From positions 5,156,027 through 5,220,026 of the forward strand of contig NZ_JOJP01000001.1 in NCBI RefSeq assembly GCF_000710775.1: a DNA stretch of 64,000 bases, in the 5' to 3' direction. The stretch is from Endozoicomonas elysicola (GTDB lineage: Bacteria > Pseudomonadota > Gammaproteobacteria > Pseudomonadales > Endozoicomonadaceae). Position numbers and translations under genes: made by a program. How positions within the stretch are numbered: the stretch's first letter is position 1; each line of letters opens with the position of its first letter. Below, piece after piece: positions 30,444 through 40,477 of the stretch. The notes below the pieces were generated by a model. The model was not told the origin of the DNA. It did no database searches and saw nothing but the letters and a program-made list of their open reading frames with translations.

Positions 30444-30472
30444 ATACTAACCCGAAAGCTAGGAACATACAA
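30444..30472 (-). promoter_or_regulatory. Possible sigma70 promoter for tpiA-secG-tRNA-Leu
   Basis: Minus-strand TTGTAT (30467-30472), a 17-nt spacer and TAGTAT (30444-30449), about 30 nt upstream of the tpiA ATG. The boxes are fair matches. A promoter is needed here because the upstream neighbour is transcribed in the opposite direction. Confidence 0.5.
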
Positions 30473-30808
30473 CAAATTCACCTTGTCTCAGAGCAAGAAA
30501 GCACTCGACTCAGAGCGCCACTATTACTGGCTTTCAAGCTATTTTTACAGCTATTTTCACTACTAACCAATTCAACAATTTGCTGAAAATTCACCAAGTA
30601 GCTATATATGTCATCAAGGTACTTTTCAAGTCCTCAGAAGCTATTTTCAGTTAATCGTGAGGCCAACTCTTTGGGTAGGATTATCATATAGTCACAATTT
30701 CGTTTTATTCCGTTGGTTTATCTGGAATTACCACGGCCCGCCGAACACTACCCAAACCACACACATCATTTATACCACCCTTTTAGTCCTGTCATGAGGA
30801 CGTTAAGT
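30473..30808. other. Divergent spacer between tpiA and the YadA-like gene
   Basis: AT-rich, with no convincing gene. AGCTATTTT occurs three times (30537-30545, 30549-30557, 30639-30647). In-frame coding upstream of 30809 looks non-protein-like. The region presumably holds the promoter of the plus-strand gene, which I could not place. Confidence 0.35.
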
Positions 30809-31489
30809 ATGAAATCCCTGATAGCCATTGCCATAGCTATCCCGCAAGTAATTACACTTGCCCAGGCTGATACAAGCCCCCAAACTACCCTGCCCTCTGT
30901 TGAGATTAATGCTCCCAGTAGTGATCAAGAGCCTTTGAATTCACAGCTCAAGGAGATGGCTGATGAGAACCGCGATGCGATTAACATGCAGCAGGTTTAC
31001 ATGAATACCCAATACCCCCACCTTAGCAAAACCGTATACAAGAACGGACTGCTAACTTTAAAGCCCAGCTGGCCAGAGGGGAACTATAGCTACAATAGAG
31101 ATGGTCAAACTTATACGGCCTCCGCCCGAGACCTTTCCATACAGCTTTTTAACCCCCAGCAACAACATAAAGCAACGGAACAGGTAACACAGGAAATCGC
31201 TCACCTGACAGAACAGTTAAACCTTACTGCAAGCATCTATGACTCACTCTCCCATCAGGTCGAAAAACAAGCCAGAGCCATTAGTGTGAATGCAGCACTT
31301 TCTGCAATCCCCTCCGACTATCGACCTGAGAAAAGCTTCATTGGAATAGGTTTTGGCTATTTCGACAAGCATTCAGCCATTGCAGTAGGCATATCACGTC
31401 GCTTTGATAGCGGGGTGATTATTCAAGGGCGATATGGAAGTTCAGAGGGCACATCCGTGGTATCAGCAGGCGCAGGCATTAGTTTTTAA
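30809..31489 (+). CDS. Small outer-membrane protein with YadA-type C-terminal anchor
   Basis: 226 residues. The start at 30809 is set by a GAGGA Shine-Dalgarno 8 nt upstream and by a clean signal peptide (MKSLIAIAIAIPQVITLAQA, cleavage after AQA). The last 60 or so residues match the YadA anchor pattern: NAALSAIPSDYRPEKSF, then alternating beta strands (IGIGFGYFDKHSAIAVG, RRFDSGVIIQGRYG) and a final GAGISF ending in Phe. YadA-type proteins are trimeric autotransporters. This one has almost no passenger or coiled-coil stalk, only about 130 residues between signal and anchor. A trimeric porin-like anchor with a short surface domain is inferred. Confidence 0.75.
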   Translation: MKSLIAIAIAIPQVITLAQADTSPQTTLPSVEINAPSSDQEPLNSQLKEMADENRDAINMQQVYMNTQYPHLSKTVYKNGLLTLKPSWPEGNYSYNRDGQTYTASARDLSIQLFNPQQQHKATEQVTQEIAHLTEQLNLTASIYDSLSHQVEKQARAISVNAALSAIPSDYRPEKSFIGIGFGYFDKHSAIAVGISRRFDSGVIIQGRYGSSEGTSVVSAGAGISF

Positions 31490-31613
31490 CGTCAGCCTTA
31501 AACACTCATCATTCAACTAAGCAGACCTTCCTGGAAGTGACTATCGAGAATTTTAAAAGTGTGCGTCATAAAGACTAAATTCACTGCCCTTAAGTACATA
31601 TCCAAAAACAATA

Positions 31614-32081
31614 ATGCCTACCATCTCAGTTATACAACCCACTACTACTAACTTTCAAATCAAGTCCACGGCTCCACCCCCAGCAAAAAAACTGTTTGGC
31701 TCACGAGTGGTCAGGATTTCAGGCGCAGTGATTGGCGGCACTTTCGCTGTACTGGGAACCATTGCAAAAGACTGTTATGAAAACAACCACACCCTTGCTA
31801 ACTGTAAAAATATAGATAGCAGGACTAATTATCTGGAAGTCACTACTTTGGGTGCTCTAACTGGCTATGCCTGTATTCACATTCTGCAAAGTGTTTACAG
31901 CTACTTCTTCCTGAACACAGAAAAGAGCCCTACCCCAGAAAACAACCGACACTCTGAAGTAAAGGCTCTCAATGGCTATAATGAGACGACAGATATAGAA
32001 GAGAGCACTTACCAACCAGCCCCATCAGACAATAACAACATTACACGACAAAAAGGAGGCCACCTTGAAACTCCAGTGTGA
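31614..32081 (+). CDS. Hypothetical membrane protein with two helices
   Basis: 155 residues, not recognised. Two hydrophobic segments are visible, about 33-52 (VRISGAVIGGTFAVLGTIAK) and about 74-98 (VTTLGALTGYACIHILQSVY). They are separated by a polar loop containing two Cys (DCYENNHTLANC). Both termini are hydrophilic, and the N-terminus is Thr/Pro-rich. The start is uncertain because no Shine-Dalgarno is evident. It follows the YadA-like gene by 124 nt on the same strand and may be co-transcribed with it. Confidence 0.55.
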   Translation: MPTISVIQPTTTNFQIKSTAPPPAKKLFGSRVVRISGAVIGGTFAVLGTIAKDCYENNHTLANCKNIDSRTNYLEVTTLGALTGYACIHILQSVYSYFFLNTEKSPTPENNRHSEVKALNGYNETTDIEESTYQPAPSDNNNITRQKGGHLETPV

Positions 32082-32119
32082 AGCACAGCCAAAACCACGC
32101 TGCCAGCCCTTGTCCACCC

Positions 32120-33457
32120 TTAGCTCATTTCTTTTTCAACAACCTTCGCCAGCTTTTCTACCTGAGCCTGTACCTGAGCACCATCTTCACCTTCCACCAT
32201 CACCCGAATGACTGGCTCTGTGCCTGAAGGTCTCAGCAGTACACGGCCTTTTCCAGCCATTTGTTCTTCTGCTTTCTTTACCGCCTCAACAATACCCGGG
32301 ATAGTGTCGGTATCACGCTTATTCTGAACGCGGACATTAATCATGATTTGAGGATAAAGCGTAATTGCACCAACCATTTCAGAAAGCGATTTACCTGAGG
32401 TCTGCATCGCTTTCAACACCTTCAGCGCGGCAACAATCCCGTCCCCTGTCGTCGAAGCATCACGACAGATAATATGACCAGATGACTCTCCGCCCAACTG
32501 CCAGTCATTGGCTATCAAAAGCTCATTCACATAACGGTCTCCAACATTCGCCCGGGCAAAGGGGATACCAGCAGCCTCCAGGGCTTTTTCCATGCCGAGG
32601 TTTGTCATCAATGTGCCTACAACACCACCATTCAGCACCCCTCTAGAGTGACGATCCATGGCAATAATAAAGAGCAACTGATCACCATCAACGATTTCGC
32701 CCTTATCATCCACCATGATGACCCGGTCACCATCACCATCAAAGGCTATACCCAGGTCCGCACCGGCCTCTTTAACTCTGGCAGCCATACCTTCTGGTTT
32801 GGTAGAGCCCGCATCTTCATTAATATTGACACCATCCGGACTGGTACCCATGGCAATAACTTCAGCGCCTAATTCACGAAAGACCGCGGGTCCGACCTGA
32901 TACGTTGCGCCGTGGCCAGCATCAATTACAATTTTCATACCACGCAGATCCAGCTGCTGAGAGGTACTGCCTTTGCAGTACTCAATGTATCGACCAGCAG
33001 CGTCGTCCATCCGGGTGACTTTCCCCAGACTCAGGGAATCCACCACATCGATCTCCGATTCAAGCAACGCCTCAATTTTCAACTCAACGTCATCGGAGAG
33101 CTTGGTACCATCACCTGCAAAAAACTTAATACCATTGTCGTAAAATGGGTTATGAGAAGCACTGATCACAATGCCTGCCTGCCCATTGAATGTACGAGTC
33201 AGATAGGCAATAGCAGGGGTTGGCATTGGCCCAGTCAGCACAACATCAATACCGGCTGCAGACAGGCCTGCTTCCAGGGCAGACTCAAACATATAACCGG
33301 AGATGCGGGTATCTTTGCCAATAATTACCTTCCCCTCACCTTCTTCAGCCAGAACACGGCCAGCGGCCCAACCCAGCTTAAGGACAAAATCTGGTGTAAT
33401 TGGAAAGTCACCAACCTTCCCACGAATCCCGTCGGTACCAAAATATTTGCGCGCCAT
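32120..33457 (-). CDS. glmM: Phosphoglucosamine mutase
   Basis: GlmM converts glucosamine 6-phosphate to glucosamine 1-phosphate for UDP-GlcNAc, the precursor of peptidoglycan and LPS. The 445-residue protein starts with [13 protein letters not shown]. It has the phosphoserine loop ISASHNP (Ser101), the metal loop AFDGDGDR, the sugar-binding GGESSGH motif and the C-terminal phosphate loop [13 protein letters not shown]. Length and motifs are normal. It follows folP as in other gammaproteobacteria, with a 200-nt spacer that holds nothing I can name. Confidence 0.98.
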   Translation of the reverse strand: MARKYFGTDGIRGKVGDFPITPDFVLKLGWAAGRVLAEEGEGKVIIGKDTRISGYMFESALEAGLSAAGIDVVLTGPMPTPAIAYLTRTFNGQAGIVISASHNPFYDNGIKFFAGDGTKLSDDVELKIEALLESEIDVVDSLSLGKVTRMDDAAGRYIEYCKGSTSQQLDLRGMKIVIDAGHGATYQVGPAVFRELGAEVIAMGTSPDGVNINEDAGSTKPEGMAARVKEAGADLGIAFDGDGDRVIMVDDKGEIVDGDQLLFIIAMDRHSRGVLNGGVVGTLMTNLGMEKALEAAGIPFARANVGDRYVNELLIANDWQLGGESSGHIICRDASTTGDGIVAALKVLKAMQTSGKSLSEMVGAITLYPQIMINVRVQNKRDTDTIPGIVEAVKKAEEQMAGKGRVLLRPSGTEPVIRVMVEGEDGAQVQAQVEKLAKVVEKEMS

Positions 33458-33658
33458 AGCCGTTTACCAAAAGTATATTTGAAAGCAATAACGGGTAATC
33501 ATCTCACTCATTCAAGTGAACCACCAGTACCATGAGATAGCTTTGGTAATAAGAAAGGAATTATGAAAAGAGTAAAACCAGAGGCATCATGGGTAAGTGA
33601 CTCCCCACCACCTCAGTGACACATCTCTGAGCTGGCAGGTGCCATAGATATCAGACAG

Positions 33659-34504
33659 TTATGCTTCGTCAACGGCTTGCAGAAAGCGGAGAACATCTAC
33701 CGTTTCCCGCACGTCATGCACACGGATAATATGGGCTCCGGCCTGTGCAGCAAGCATGGCAGCAGCCAGACTACCGGGAAGCCGGTCTTCAGTGTCTCGG
33801 TCAAGCGTTGACCCAATAAATGACTTTCGTGACATACCAGCAAAGACTGGCAGACCCAGCTCATGAAAGCGACGAAACCCTTTCAACATTTCAAGGTCAT
33901 AAACCGGTGTTTTACCAAACATCCCACCACCAAACCCCGGATCAAGAATCAGCCGCTCTCTAACAATCCCCGCATTTTCACAGCGCTCTACACAATCCAT
34001 CAGGTACTGACTGACCTCTTCGACCACATCGCCATAGACTGGTACAAAACCTGGCTCCGGCTGATTAATCAGCGAATGCATAAGAATCACCGGAACATTG
34101 GTATCTGCCGCCGCTTCCAGAGCCCCCTCGCGATGTAACGCACGCACATCATTGATAATCCCTGCACCGGCTTTTACCGCCTCTCTGATCACCAAAGGAG
34201 AGCTGGTATCAATAGAAATAATCACATTAAAGCGTGATGCCAAGCCTTCAATAACTGGCAGCACACGCTCCAACTCCTCTTCCTGAGTAGGTGCCCCTGC
34301 TGCACCTGGCCGAGTTGATTCACCACCAATATCGAGAATATCTACCCCATCCTTAATCATCTGTTCTGCGACATTCAGCCAGTCATCAGGACAACGACTC
34401 CCTTCATAAAAAGAGTCTGGCGTAACGTTCAAAACACCCATGACCCTGGGCTTACTCAGATCCAGTATTTTCCCTGCACAATTCAACTTAAATTCACTGC
34501 TCAT
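33659..34504 (-). CDS. folP: Dihydropteroate synthase
   Basis: This enzyme joins p-aminobenzoate to the pterin diphosphate in folate synthesis and is the sulfonamide target. 281 residues with the signature GVLNVTPDSFYEG, the DIGGESTRPGA loop, IDTSS, NDV and the pterin-site DPGFG. The segment after DPGFG reads GGMFGKTPVYD, about two residues longer than the usual GFGKT. The SRKSFIG and GSLAAA motifs are intact. It lies downstream of the ftsH terminator, so it must have its own promoter or depend on readthrough. Confidence 0.97.
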   Translation of the reverse strand: MSSEFKLNCAGKILDLSKPRVMGVLNVTPDSFYEGSRCPDDWLNVAEQMIKDGVDILDIGGESTRPGAAGAPTQEEELERVLPVIEGLASRFNVIISIDTSSPLVIREAVKAGAGIINDVRALHREGALEAAADTNVPVILMHSLINQPEPGFVPVYGDVVEEVSQYLMDCVERCENAGIVRERLILDPGFGGGMFGKTPVYDLEMLKGFRRFHELGLPVFAGMSRKSFIGSTLDRDTEDRLPGSLAAAMLAAQAGAHIIRVHDVRETVDVLRFLQAVDEA

Positions 34505-34644
34505 GAAAGCTCCTCAGATCTAGGGACAGCCAGACGTTTTTATTCGCAGATAACTGCCCTGATAAATCACTACCCCTGAAATTGATATACCAAAAGTAGT
34601 CACAAATGCAGATAGCAATGATGTATTTACAAATACGGAAGGTA

Positions 34645-34672
34645 TAAAAAAGGGCAGGAAATACCTGCCCTT
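34645..34672 (-). terminator. Intrinsic terminator after ftsH
   Basis: AAGGGCAGG (34650-34658) pairs with CCTGCCCTT (34664-34672) around a 5-nt loop. On the minus strand the stem is followed by six Ts. It lies 25 nt after the ftsH stop and separates rlmE-ftsH from folP-glmM. Confidence 0.85.
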
Positions 34673-34696
34673 CACAATCATAGACCTGACTTCAAA

Positions 34697-36661
34697 TCAG
34701 TGCTCCCCAGCAGGACCACCAATTGAGCTATCGCTGTCTTTTTTATCAGTCTCTTCAGTTTTCACGTCCGGCTCGTCTGCAGCAGCCTTAACTCCACCGT
34801 CGTTATTATCCTGGTCGCCAGGATCCTTAGGAGGACGAACTTCCCGACCAGCCATGATGTCATCGATCTGATCACTGTCGATGGTTTCATACTGAATCAG
34901 CACTTCCGCCATCTTATCCAGCTTGTCACGGTTATCCACAAGAATCTGATTAGCCCGGCTATAGCACTCATCAATTAGCTGGCGAACTTCCTGATCAATA
35001 AGCTTGGCAGTTTCACCGGAAACATTAGAATGAGAACCACCACTCCCATAGCTTTTACCCAGAAAGACTTCACCTTCATCGTTATCATAAAGCAGTGGCC
35101 CCAGCTTTTCAGACAACCCCCACTTGGTCACCATACTTCGAGCAATTTGAGTAGCACGCTGAATATCATTGGAGGCACCGGTTGTAACACCATCTTTTCC
35201 AAGGGTCATTTCTTCAGCGATACGACCACCAAACAGGGAGCAGATTTGACTCAATAATGCCTGACGGCTCTGGCTGTAACGATCTTCTTCCGGCAGGAAC
35301 ATGGTAACACCCAGCGCCCGACCACGAGGAATAATGCTCACTTTATATACAGGATCATGGTCAGGTACCAATCGACCCACAATAGCATGACCAGCCTCAT
35401 GATAAGCAGTATTACTCTTTTCCTTATCACTCATCACCATGGATTTGCGCTCAGCGCCCATCATGATTTTGTCTTTTGCCTGGTCAAACTCTTTCTGACC
35501 CACTGTGCGTTGGTTCGCACGGGCTGAAAACAGTGCCGCTTCATTGACAAGATTCGCTAAATCAGCACCGGAGAAACCCGGAGTACCGCGAGCAATTACT
35601 GATGGCTTGACATCATCGGATACAGGCACCTTGCGCATATGCACTTTGAGAATCTGCTCACGGCCACGAATATCTGGAAGACCAACAACAACCTGACGAT
35701 CAAAACGACCAGGACGCAATAGCGCTGGATCAAGAACATCTGGACGGTTTGTGGCAGCAATAACAATGACACCATCGTTACCTTCGAAACCATCCATTTC
35801 TACCAGCAGCTGGTTAAGAGTCTGCTCACGCTCATCGTGACCACCACCCATACCCGCGCCACGATGACGACCCACTGCGTCGATCTCATCGATGAAGATA
35901 ATGCAAGGCGCCTGCTTCTTAGCCTGCTCAAACATGTCACGAACACGTGAGGCACCAACACCCACAAACATTTCAACAAAGTCGGAACCGGAGATGGTAA
36001 AGAACGGTACCTTCGCTTCACCGGCAATGGCTTTGGCTATCAGCGTTTTACCGGTACCTGGAGGTCCAACCATCAGAACACCGCGTGGAATACGTCCACC
36101 CAGACGCTGGAACTTACCTGGGTCTTTCAGAAAGTCCACCAACTCCTGAACATCTTCCTTGGCTTCTTCTACACCGGCAACGTCAGCAAATGTCGTCTTG
36201 ATCTGGTCTTCAGACAACAGGCGAGCCTTACTTTTACCAAAGCTCATCGGGCCTCCACGACCGCCGCCGCCACCTTGCATCTGACGCATGAAGAACATGA
36301 AGACCGCCAGAATAACCAGGATCGGGAAACTGGCTACCAGTAGCTGAGTCCAGATACTTTGCTTTTCAATAGGCTTTGACTCAACCTGAACTTTGCCAAG
36401 TAAAAGCTCATCCATCAGCTTATTATCCGGCACAGTGGGTGGCAGGTTAGTTTCGAAGCGCTCACTGTTGTTCAACAGGCCGGTAATGGTAAAGCCATCA
36501 ATAACAACCTTACTGACTTGCCGGTTTTCAACCATACTGATGAAGTCAGAGTAGGCAACCTTCTGAGTAGACGACTGCATACCATCGAAATTTTTAAAAA
36601 CGGTCAATAGCACCAAGGCGATTATGACCCAGAGAATCAGATTTTTTGCCATATCATTCAA
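34697..36661 (-). CDS. ftsH: ATP-dependent zinc metalloprotease FtsH
   Basis: FtsH is a membrane-anchored AAA+ protease that degrades misassembled membrane proteins and regulators such as LpxC. 654 residues with two N-terminal membrane helices (about 7-22 and 107-126), Walker A GPPGTGKT (199-206), Walker B IIFIDEID (254-261), an SRH region with RPGRFDR and the zinc site HEAGH (421-425). The start could instead be the second Met (MAKNLILW, 36652), the commonly used family start; the upstream ATG is kept because it is nearer the AGAGG ribosome site. The C-terminal tail is acidic and disordered-looking. Confidence 0.97.
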   Translation of the reverse strand: MNDMAKNLILWVIIALVLLTVFKNFDGMQSSTQKVAYSDFISMVENRQVSKVVIDGFTITGLLNNSERFETNLPPTVPDNKLMDELLLGKVQVESKPIEKQSIWTQLLVASFPILVILAVFMFFMRQMQGGGGGRGGPMSFGKSKARLLSEDQIKTTFADVAGVEEAKEDVQELVDFLKDPGKFQRLGGRIPRGVLMVGPPGTGKTLIAKAIAGEAKVPFFTISGSDFVEMFVGVGASRVRDMFEQAKKQAPCIIFIDEIDAVGRHRGAGMGGGHDEREQTLNQLLVEMDGFEGNDGVIVIAATNRPDVLDPALLRPGRFDRQVVVGLPDIRGREQILKVHMRKVPVSDDVKPSVIARGTPGFSGADLANLVNEAALFSARANQRTVGQKEFDQAKDKIMMGAERKSMVMSDKEKSNTAYHEAGHAIVGRLVPDHDPVYKVSIIPRGRALGVTMFLPEEDRYSQSRQALLSQICSLFGGRIAEEMTLGKDGVTTGASNDIQRATQIARSMVTKWGLSEKLGPLLYDNDEGEVFLGKSYGSGGSHSNVSGETAKLIDQEVRQLIDECYSRANQILVDNRDKLDKMAEVLIQYETIDSDQIDDIMAGREVRPPKDPGDQDNNDGGVKAAADEPDVKTEETDKKDSDSSIGGPAGEH

Positions 36662-36841
36662 GGGGCTAACCTCTCTTGAGCGTACTTAAGCCTCAGGTAA
36701 TCGTTTAGAATGAGCACGTTCCCCTGGCTCGCTGGAATTATGTATTAATGCTTATCTGCAACGATACACGATCAGCAATCTGTGTAACAGTGATTGTCTT
36801 CTATCAAGCTGATTAATGTACCCTATAAATAAGATTCCGTA

Positions 36842-37462
36842 TTATCCCCTGAAGCCTGTGGCCAGCAGATACACTTCTCTTGAACGCGCCCTGGAAGCCG
36901 AAGGCTTTCGGGTCTGCACCTTGTCAAAGCTGGTTTTCATATCCTTCAGGTAGGCATCAAAGCCTTCTCCCTGAAAAACTTTGGCTAAAAAAACACCACC
37001 TTTACGCAAAACCTGCCGAGACAAGTCCAATGCCAGCTCTACCAGGTACATTGCATTAGGCTGGTCAACAGTCAGTGCTCCACTCATATTGGGGGCCATA
37101 TCAGAAATTACAAGGTCTACCTTATCAGAACCGATGGTTTCCAATATCTGTTCCAGTACAGCGTCTTCTGTGAAATCGCCCTGGACAAAATCGACATCAG
37201 CAATAGCATCCATGGGTAATATATCAGAAGCAACTACCCGCCCCTGATCACCCACGAGCTGAACTGCTACCTGAGACCAGCCTCCCGGAGCAGCACCAAG
37301 ATCAACCACCTTCAGACCCGGTCGAAAGATTTTATCTTTCTCCTGAATTTCCAGCAGTTTATAACTGGCTCTGGATCGCCACCCATCTTTTTGCGATTGC
37401 TTTACATAATGGTCATCAAAGTGCTCTTTCAACCAGCGACCACTACTTTTGGATCTCGCCAT
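36842..37462 (-). CDS. rlmE: 23S rRNA (uridine-2'-O-)-methyltransferase RlmE
   Basis: RlmE (FtsJ/RrmJ) methylates U2552 in the 23S A-loop during late 50S assembly. 206 residues with the SAM motif [11 protein letters not shown] and the catalytic tetrad K35 (SYKLLEI), D121 (VISDMAPN), K161 (LAKVFQG) and E196 (SREVYLL). It sits directly upstream of ftsH as in most gammaproteobacteria. Its usual divergent neighbour yhbY is displaced by 3 kb because two genes lie in between. Confidence 0.98.
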   Translation of the reverse strand: MARSKSSGRWLKEHFDDHYVKQSQKDGWRSRASYKLLEIQEKDKIFRPGLKVVDLGAAPGGWSQVAVQLVGDQGRVVASDILPMDAIADVDFVQGDFTEDAVLEQILETIGSDKVDLVISDMAPNMSGALTVDQPNAMYLVELALDLSRQVLRKGGVFLAKVFQGEGFDAYLKDMKTSFDKVQTRKPSASRARSREVYLLATGFRG

Positions 37463-37673
37463 AGTCTTTTTGCAAACTGCCTATATGAACCTGATAGTTG
37501 TAAACAGACAACTATTAGCCAGAAAACTGAAGGGGATAGAAGTCAATATACGAAAAGAACAGCTGAGCAATCAGCTGATCAAGTGAAAGCCATGCGAATA
37601 ATATAGTATCCATCCTGACTGCGATAGAAGGAGAAGGCAAAAGATTAAGAGGCAAACTAGGTATTACTGTGCA

Positions 37674-38687
37674 TTACAAGTTAACACATACCGCACATTT
37701 CTGCTGGTCAAACTCTTTGGCAACTTTATCTTTATAAAGCTCGTAATAACCAACAGTAGTAACCCCATCAGCAAGATAAGTATTATTCAGCCACTGCTGG
37801 AAAAACAAATGCCCATTGGAGCGGGCAGCTTCCATAACCCTCTGGTAATAGCCTTCTCGCGGAAGAAGTCGGGCTGCCGTGTACTGACTCGGTGTTGGCG
37901 AACTCAAGACATAAGCTACTCGATAATTTCCCATGCCATGAACTGCGGATATATTTACCATTTTCCCTGTTAGCGGCTCGACCCAGTCCTCGACAACAAC
38001 CGGCTTCAAGTCATAGCCCACTTCCCTGGAAAGCAGGGCAGGTATTTCATCAAGCGGAATATCCAGGAGTACACCCAGTGCAACCTCTGCCGAATGCCCT
38101 GTAACAATGGTGTTCAACATAGCGATCGCATAGGGGTTGTCAGGCTCACCCCAGTGAGGTGTGAAAATATAGGGAACTGATCGGTTATAAATTGTTTTTA
38201 CGCCATAGGCCTTTGCCAGCTTGCGTGTTTTTAATGTACTTTCACTCAACGTCTGCTTGGCAGACTTAAAATCCATAAGACTTCCGTAAACGAAAAGCTT
38301 TATAGACTCCTTTCCCTCGGCTTCCAGCTGAGATGGCAGATGATCATAGGGGTATTGATAGACTGGCAGATCGGAAAGGTTCTCCGAAAGGTCATCATAA
38401 CTATCAAAAGAATCCTCAGACAGGTCACTATCAATAAAATCTTCATCAGGAAAAGGGCTTACATCAATCTCTTGATCATCACACTCTGAACCACAATCAA
38501 TAAACCCCTCATCTGGAAACGGCTCAATCTCAGTATATTCATCTGCTGGAATCAACTGAGCCGCTAGAAAGTCACCATCAGAATCCGGCTCTTCATAAAA
38601 TGTGCTTGAAAAGACCGGCCCAGCCAGAATAAGCAGGGTTAGGAATAATGGTCGAAAAGAAAAAAGCATCCCTCTTTGATTTCTCAT
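37674..38687 (-). CDS. Secreted gamma-glutamylcyclotransferase-like protein
   Basis: 337 residues from an ATG with GGGAG 5 nt upstream (38687); a longer frame to 38708 lacks this. A signal peptide is clear (residues 1-28, LFLTLLILAGPVFSS). An acidic region (31-105) follows with a duplicated PFPDE(G/D)FID motif at 57-64 and 79-86. The C-terminal two thirds resemble the GGCT/AIG2-like fold: FVYGSLM (132-138), a central GVLLDIP, and SREVGY with Glu222 as the candidate catalytic acid. GGCT-family enzymes form 5-oxoproline from gamma-glutamyl compounds. A periplasmic or exported version with an acidic arm is unusual. The substrate is unknown. Confidence 0.7.
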   Translation of the reverse strand: MRNQRGMLFSFRPLFLTLLILAGPVFSSTFYEEPDSDGDFLAAQLIPADEYTEIEPFPDEGFIDCGSECDDQEIDVSPFPDEDFIDSDLSEDSFDSYDDLSENLSDLPVYQYPYDHLPSQLEAEGKESIKLFVYGSLMDFKSAKQTLSESTLKTRKLAKAYGVKTIYNRSVPYIFTPHWGEPDNPYAIAMLNTIVTGHSAEVALGVLLDIPLDEIPALLSREVGYDLKPVVVEDWVEPLTGKMVNISAVHGMGNYRVAYVLSSPTPSQYTAARLLPREGYYQRVMEAARSNGHLFFQQWLNNTYLADGVTTVGYYELYKDKVAKEFDQQKCAVCVNL

Positions 38688-38776
38688 AAAAGCTCCCTTA
38701 TTTAGCATTTTTTAGCTATATAGGGGATTTGACCTTTTGGAGTTAAAAGAGTTCAGCGGGAAAGACCTTAGTATTA

Positions 38777-38800
38777 GACACCCCCCCTCAGGAGGGTGTC
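38777..38800 (-). terminator. GC-rich hairpin downstream of kch
   Basis: GACACCCCCC and its complement form a 10-bp stem (one G-U pair) with a 4-nt loop, 35 nt beyond the kch stop codon. No T run follows on the minus strand, so it may be a 3'-stabilising or factor-assisted terminator rather than a classical intrinsic one. Confidence 0.5.
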
Positions 38801-38834
38801 CGAGAGTAGCGCCCGTAGCGAGGACGGCAGCCTC

Positions 38835-40043
38835 CTAGCCCTTGTCGAAAAGGCCATGCCCAGAGGTCAGCAGCATGGAGGTCAGCTTATCATGGTCCAG
38901 TGTTTCACCATTTAGAACACAGGCTAGAATCTCACTGCCAAATAATTGGGGAGACAGAATAACATCCGCCTTTACCTGTCTGATTTTATTCATATTTTTT
39001 GCATCATTCACAACGAGCACAGTTCTAAGGTCAGGATTCATTTCCCTTGCCGTCAACACAATAAATGCATTCGCTGCATCATCATCAGTAAGCGCTAACA
39101 GAGCACGACAACCCGCCAACCCGGCACTATCAAGCACAGTATTGTCAGTACTGTCACCAGAAATCAGGTCCAGTTTCTGGCCTGCTTTCTGCTCTATCTG
39201 GGGGAACTCATCTTCCGGGCGTACCGTGACCACCGTTAAATCGAGCCCTCTTTGCATCAGCTGACTGATGGTCCCCATCGCTAAAATAGATGTCCCACAA
39301 ACGATAAAATGATCTTTCCTGCTCATGGCCTGCTCTCTACCCTTCACCAGTTTACCGATACCACTGCGAATTACTGGACCGAAAACGGTGGTTAACGATG
39401 TCGCGAATACAGTAATACCCGCAATAATCATTGAGACAGTAAACAGCCGGGCCGGCTCTGTTTTTGGAATAATGTCGCCATAGCCAACGGTTGTCATCGT
39501 CACAATCGAAAAGTAAAAAGCCGTTACCAGATTATCAATTTCGGGTGAAAAGCCACTGCCAAAATAGAGTGAGCCATAACTGGCATAAAACAACAGAATG
39601 GAGAAACTGATGATGGCAAAAATACCACCGGCGGTTGCACTGGAACGTTTAAAGTCTTTTCCCAGTAATAGAATACCAATAAGAGTCACGGCACAAAACA
39701 GACTTCTCGAGCGTAGCAATGGGTAAAAATGCATGGTAAATGCCAGTGTAATGATTAAAAGAAACACACTGACAGCCCAGGCAATTCTTGCTCGAAACAA
39801 CATACCCAGGGCATTCAACATTAAAAAAACACCGAGTAAAAACCAAGGACCATCCGCAACATCAGCCCAGTCCACATCAACAAGATTGTTGATCTGAAAT
39901 AGATTCAGCAGGTTAACCGGCATCCCCCAGATGGTCTTGAAAATCAGCAATCCATTGACAAAGACGGCGAAAGCCACAACCGAGTGCCTGAACTCAAACC
40001 AGAAACTAACCAGCCTCTGCCACAAATGAGTGTAATCGCTCAA
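38835..40043 (-). CDS. kch: Voltage-gated potassium channel Kch
   Basis: 402 residues closely resembling E. coli Kch along the whole length, including NGLLIFKTIWGMPVNLL near the N-terminus and SPQLFGSEILACVLNGE near the C-terminus. There are six membrane segments and a pore with selectivity filter TTVGYGD (184-190). A cytoplasmic RCK/TrkA-N domain starts near 243 (KDHFIVCG). The family gates K+ flux across the inner membrane; in E. coli the physiological role is unclear. The start appears to be TTG (40043), with GGGTGGGG about 12 nt upstream. It lies with the GGCT-like gene in the rlmE-yhbY gap. Confidence 0.95.
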   Translation of the reverse strand: MSDYTHLWQRLVSFWFEFRHSVVAFAVFVNGLLIFKTIWGMPVNLLNLFQINNLVDVDWADVADGPWFLLGVFLMLNALGMLFRARIAWAVSVFLLIITLAFTMHFYPLLRSRSLFCAVTLIGILLLGKDFKRSSATAGGIFAIISFSILLFYASYGSLYFGSGFSPEIDNLVTAFYFSIVTMTTVGYGDIIPKTEPARLFTVSMIIAGITVFATSLTTVFGPVIRSGIGKLVKGREQAMSRKDHFIVCGTSILAMGTISQLMQRGLDLTVVTVRPEDEFPQIEQKAGQKLDLISGDSTDNTVLDSAGLAGCRALLALTDDDAANAFIVLTAREMNPDLRTVLVVNDAKNMNKIRQVKADVILSPQLFGSEILACVLNGETLDHDKLTSMLLTSGHGLFDKG

Positions 40044-40477
40044 TGAACTACCCCACCCTGCACTTAATTACCAGTAGCAAGTGTAGAATAGTCAACAGGA
40101 GCTTGGCTCGAGCGCTAAAAGCACCTTAAAACTCACTAAAAATGGTCTTTTCTGACAAAAATACACGGTGTATCTGAACGGTAGATAGACTTCCCTCAAC
40201 AGCCAGAAAGCGATAGCATGCCTCACCAGAAGCTTGATTATGTTGTCGAGTGACTTTTTGTGAACAGCCACTACCATAAAGTAGTCAAAAGCCGCTGCAC
40301 AGCGACCCACTCTTTTCAGCATCCAGCCCAAGGCAGAAAAGTTCAATTTTTTAAAAATTACTTCACTGTCCCCAACCTGTATTAACGAAAACTTCTCCGG
40401 AAAAATCAGGTCATACCCATTATCAAGAAGTCGCGTATGACGATTCGTTATTGAAGATATTATCAGGAATAGCAAAC
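40044..40477. other. Divergent spacer between kch and yhbY
   Basis: 434 nt. A minus-strand open frame at 40092-40517 overlaps the start of yhbY and matches no family I recognise, so I do not call it. The promoters for kch and yhbY must lie here. I see nothing else to name. Confidence 0.35.
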
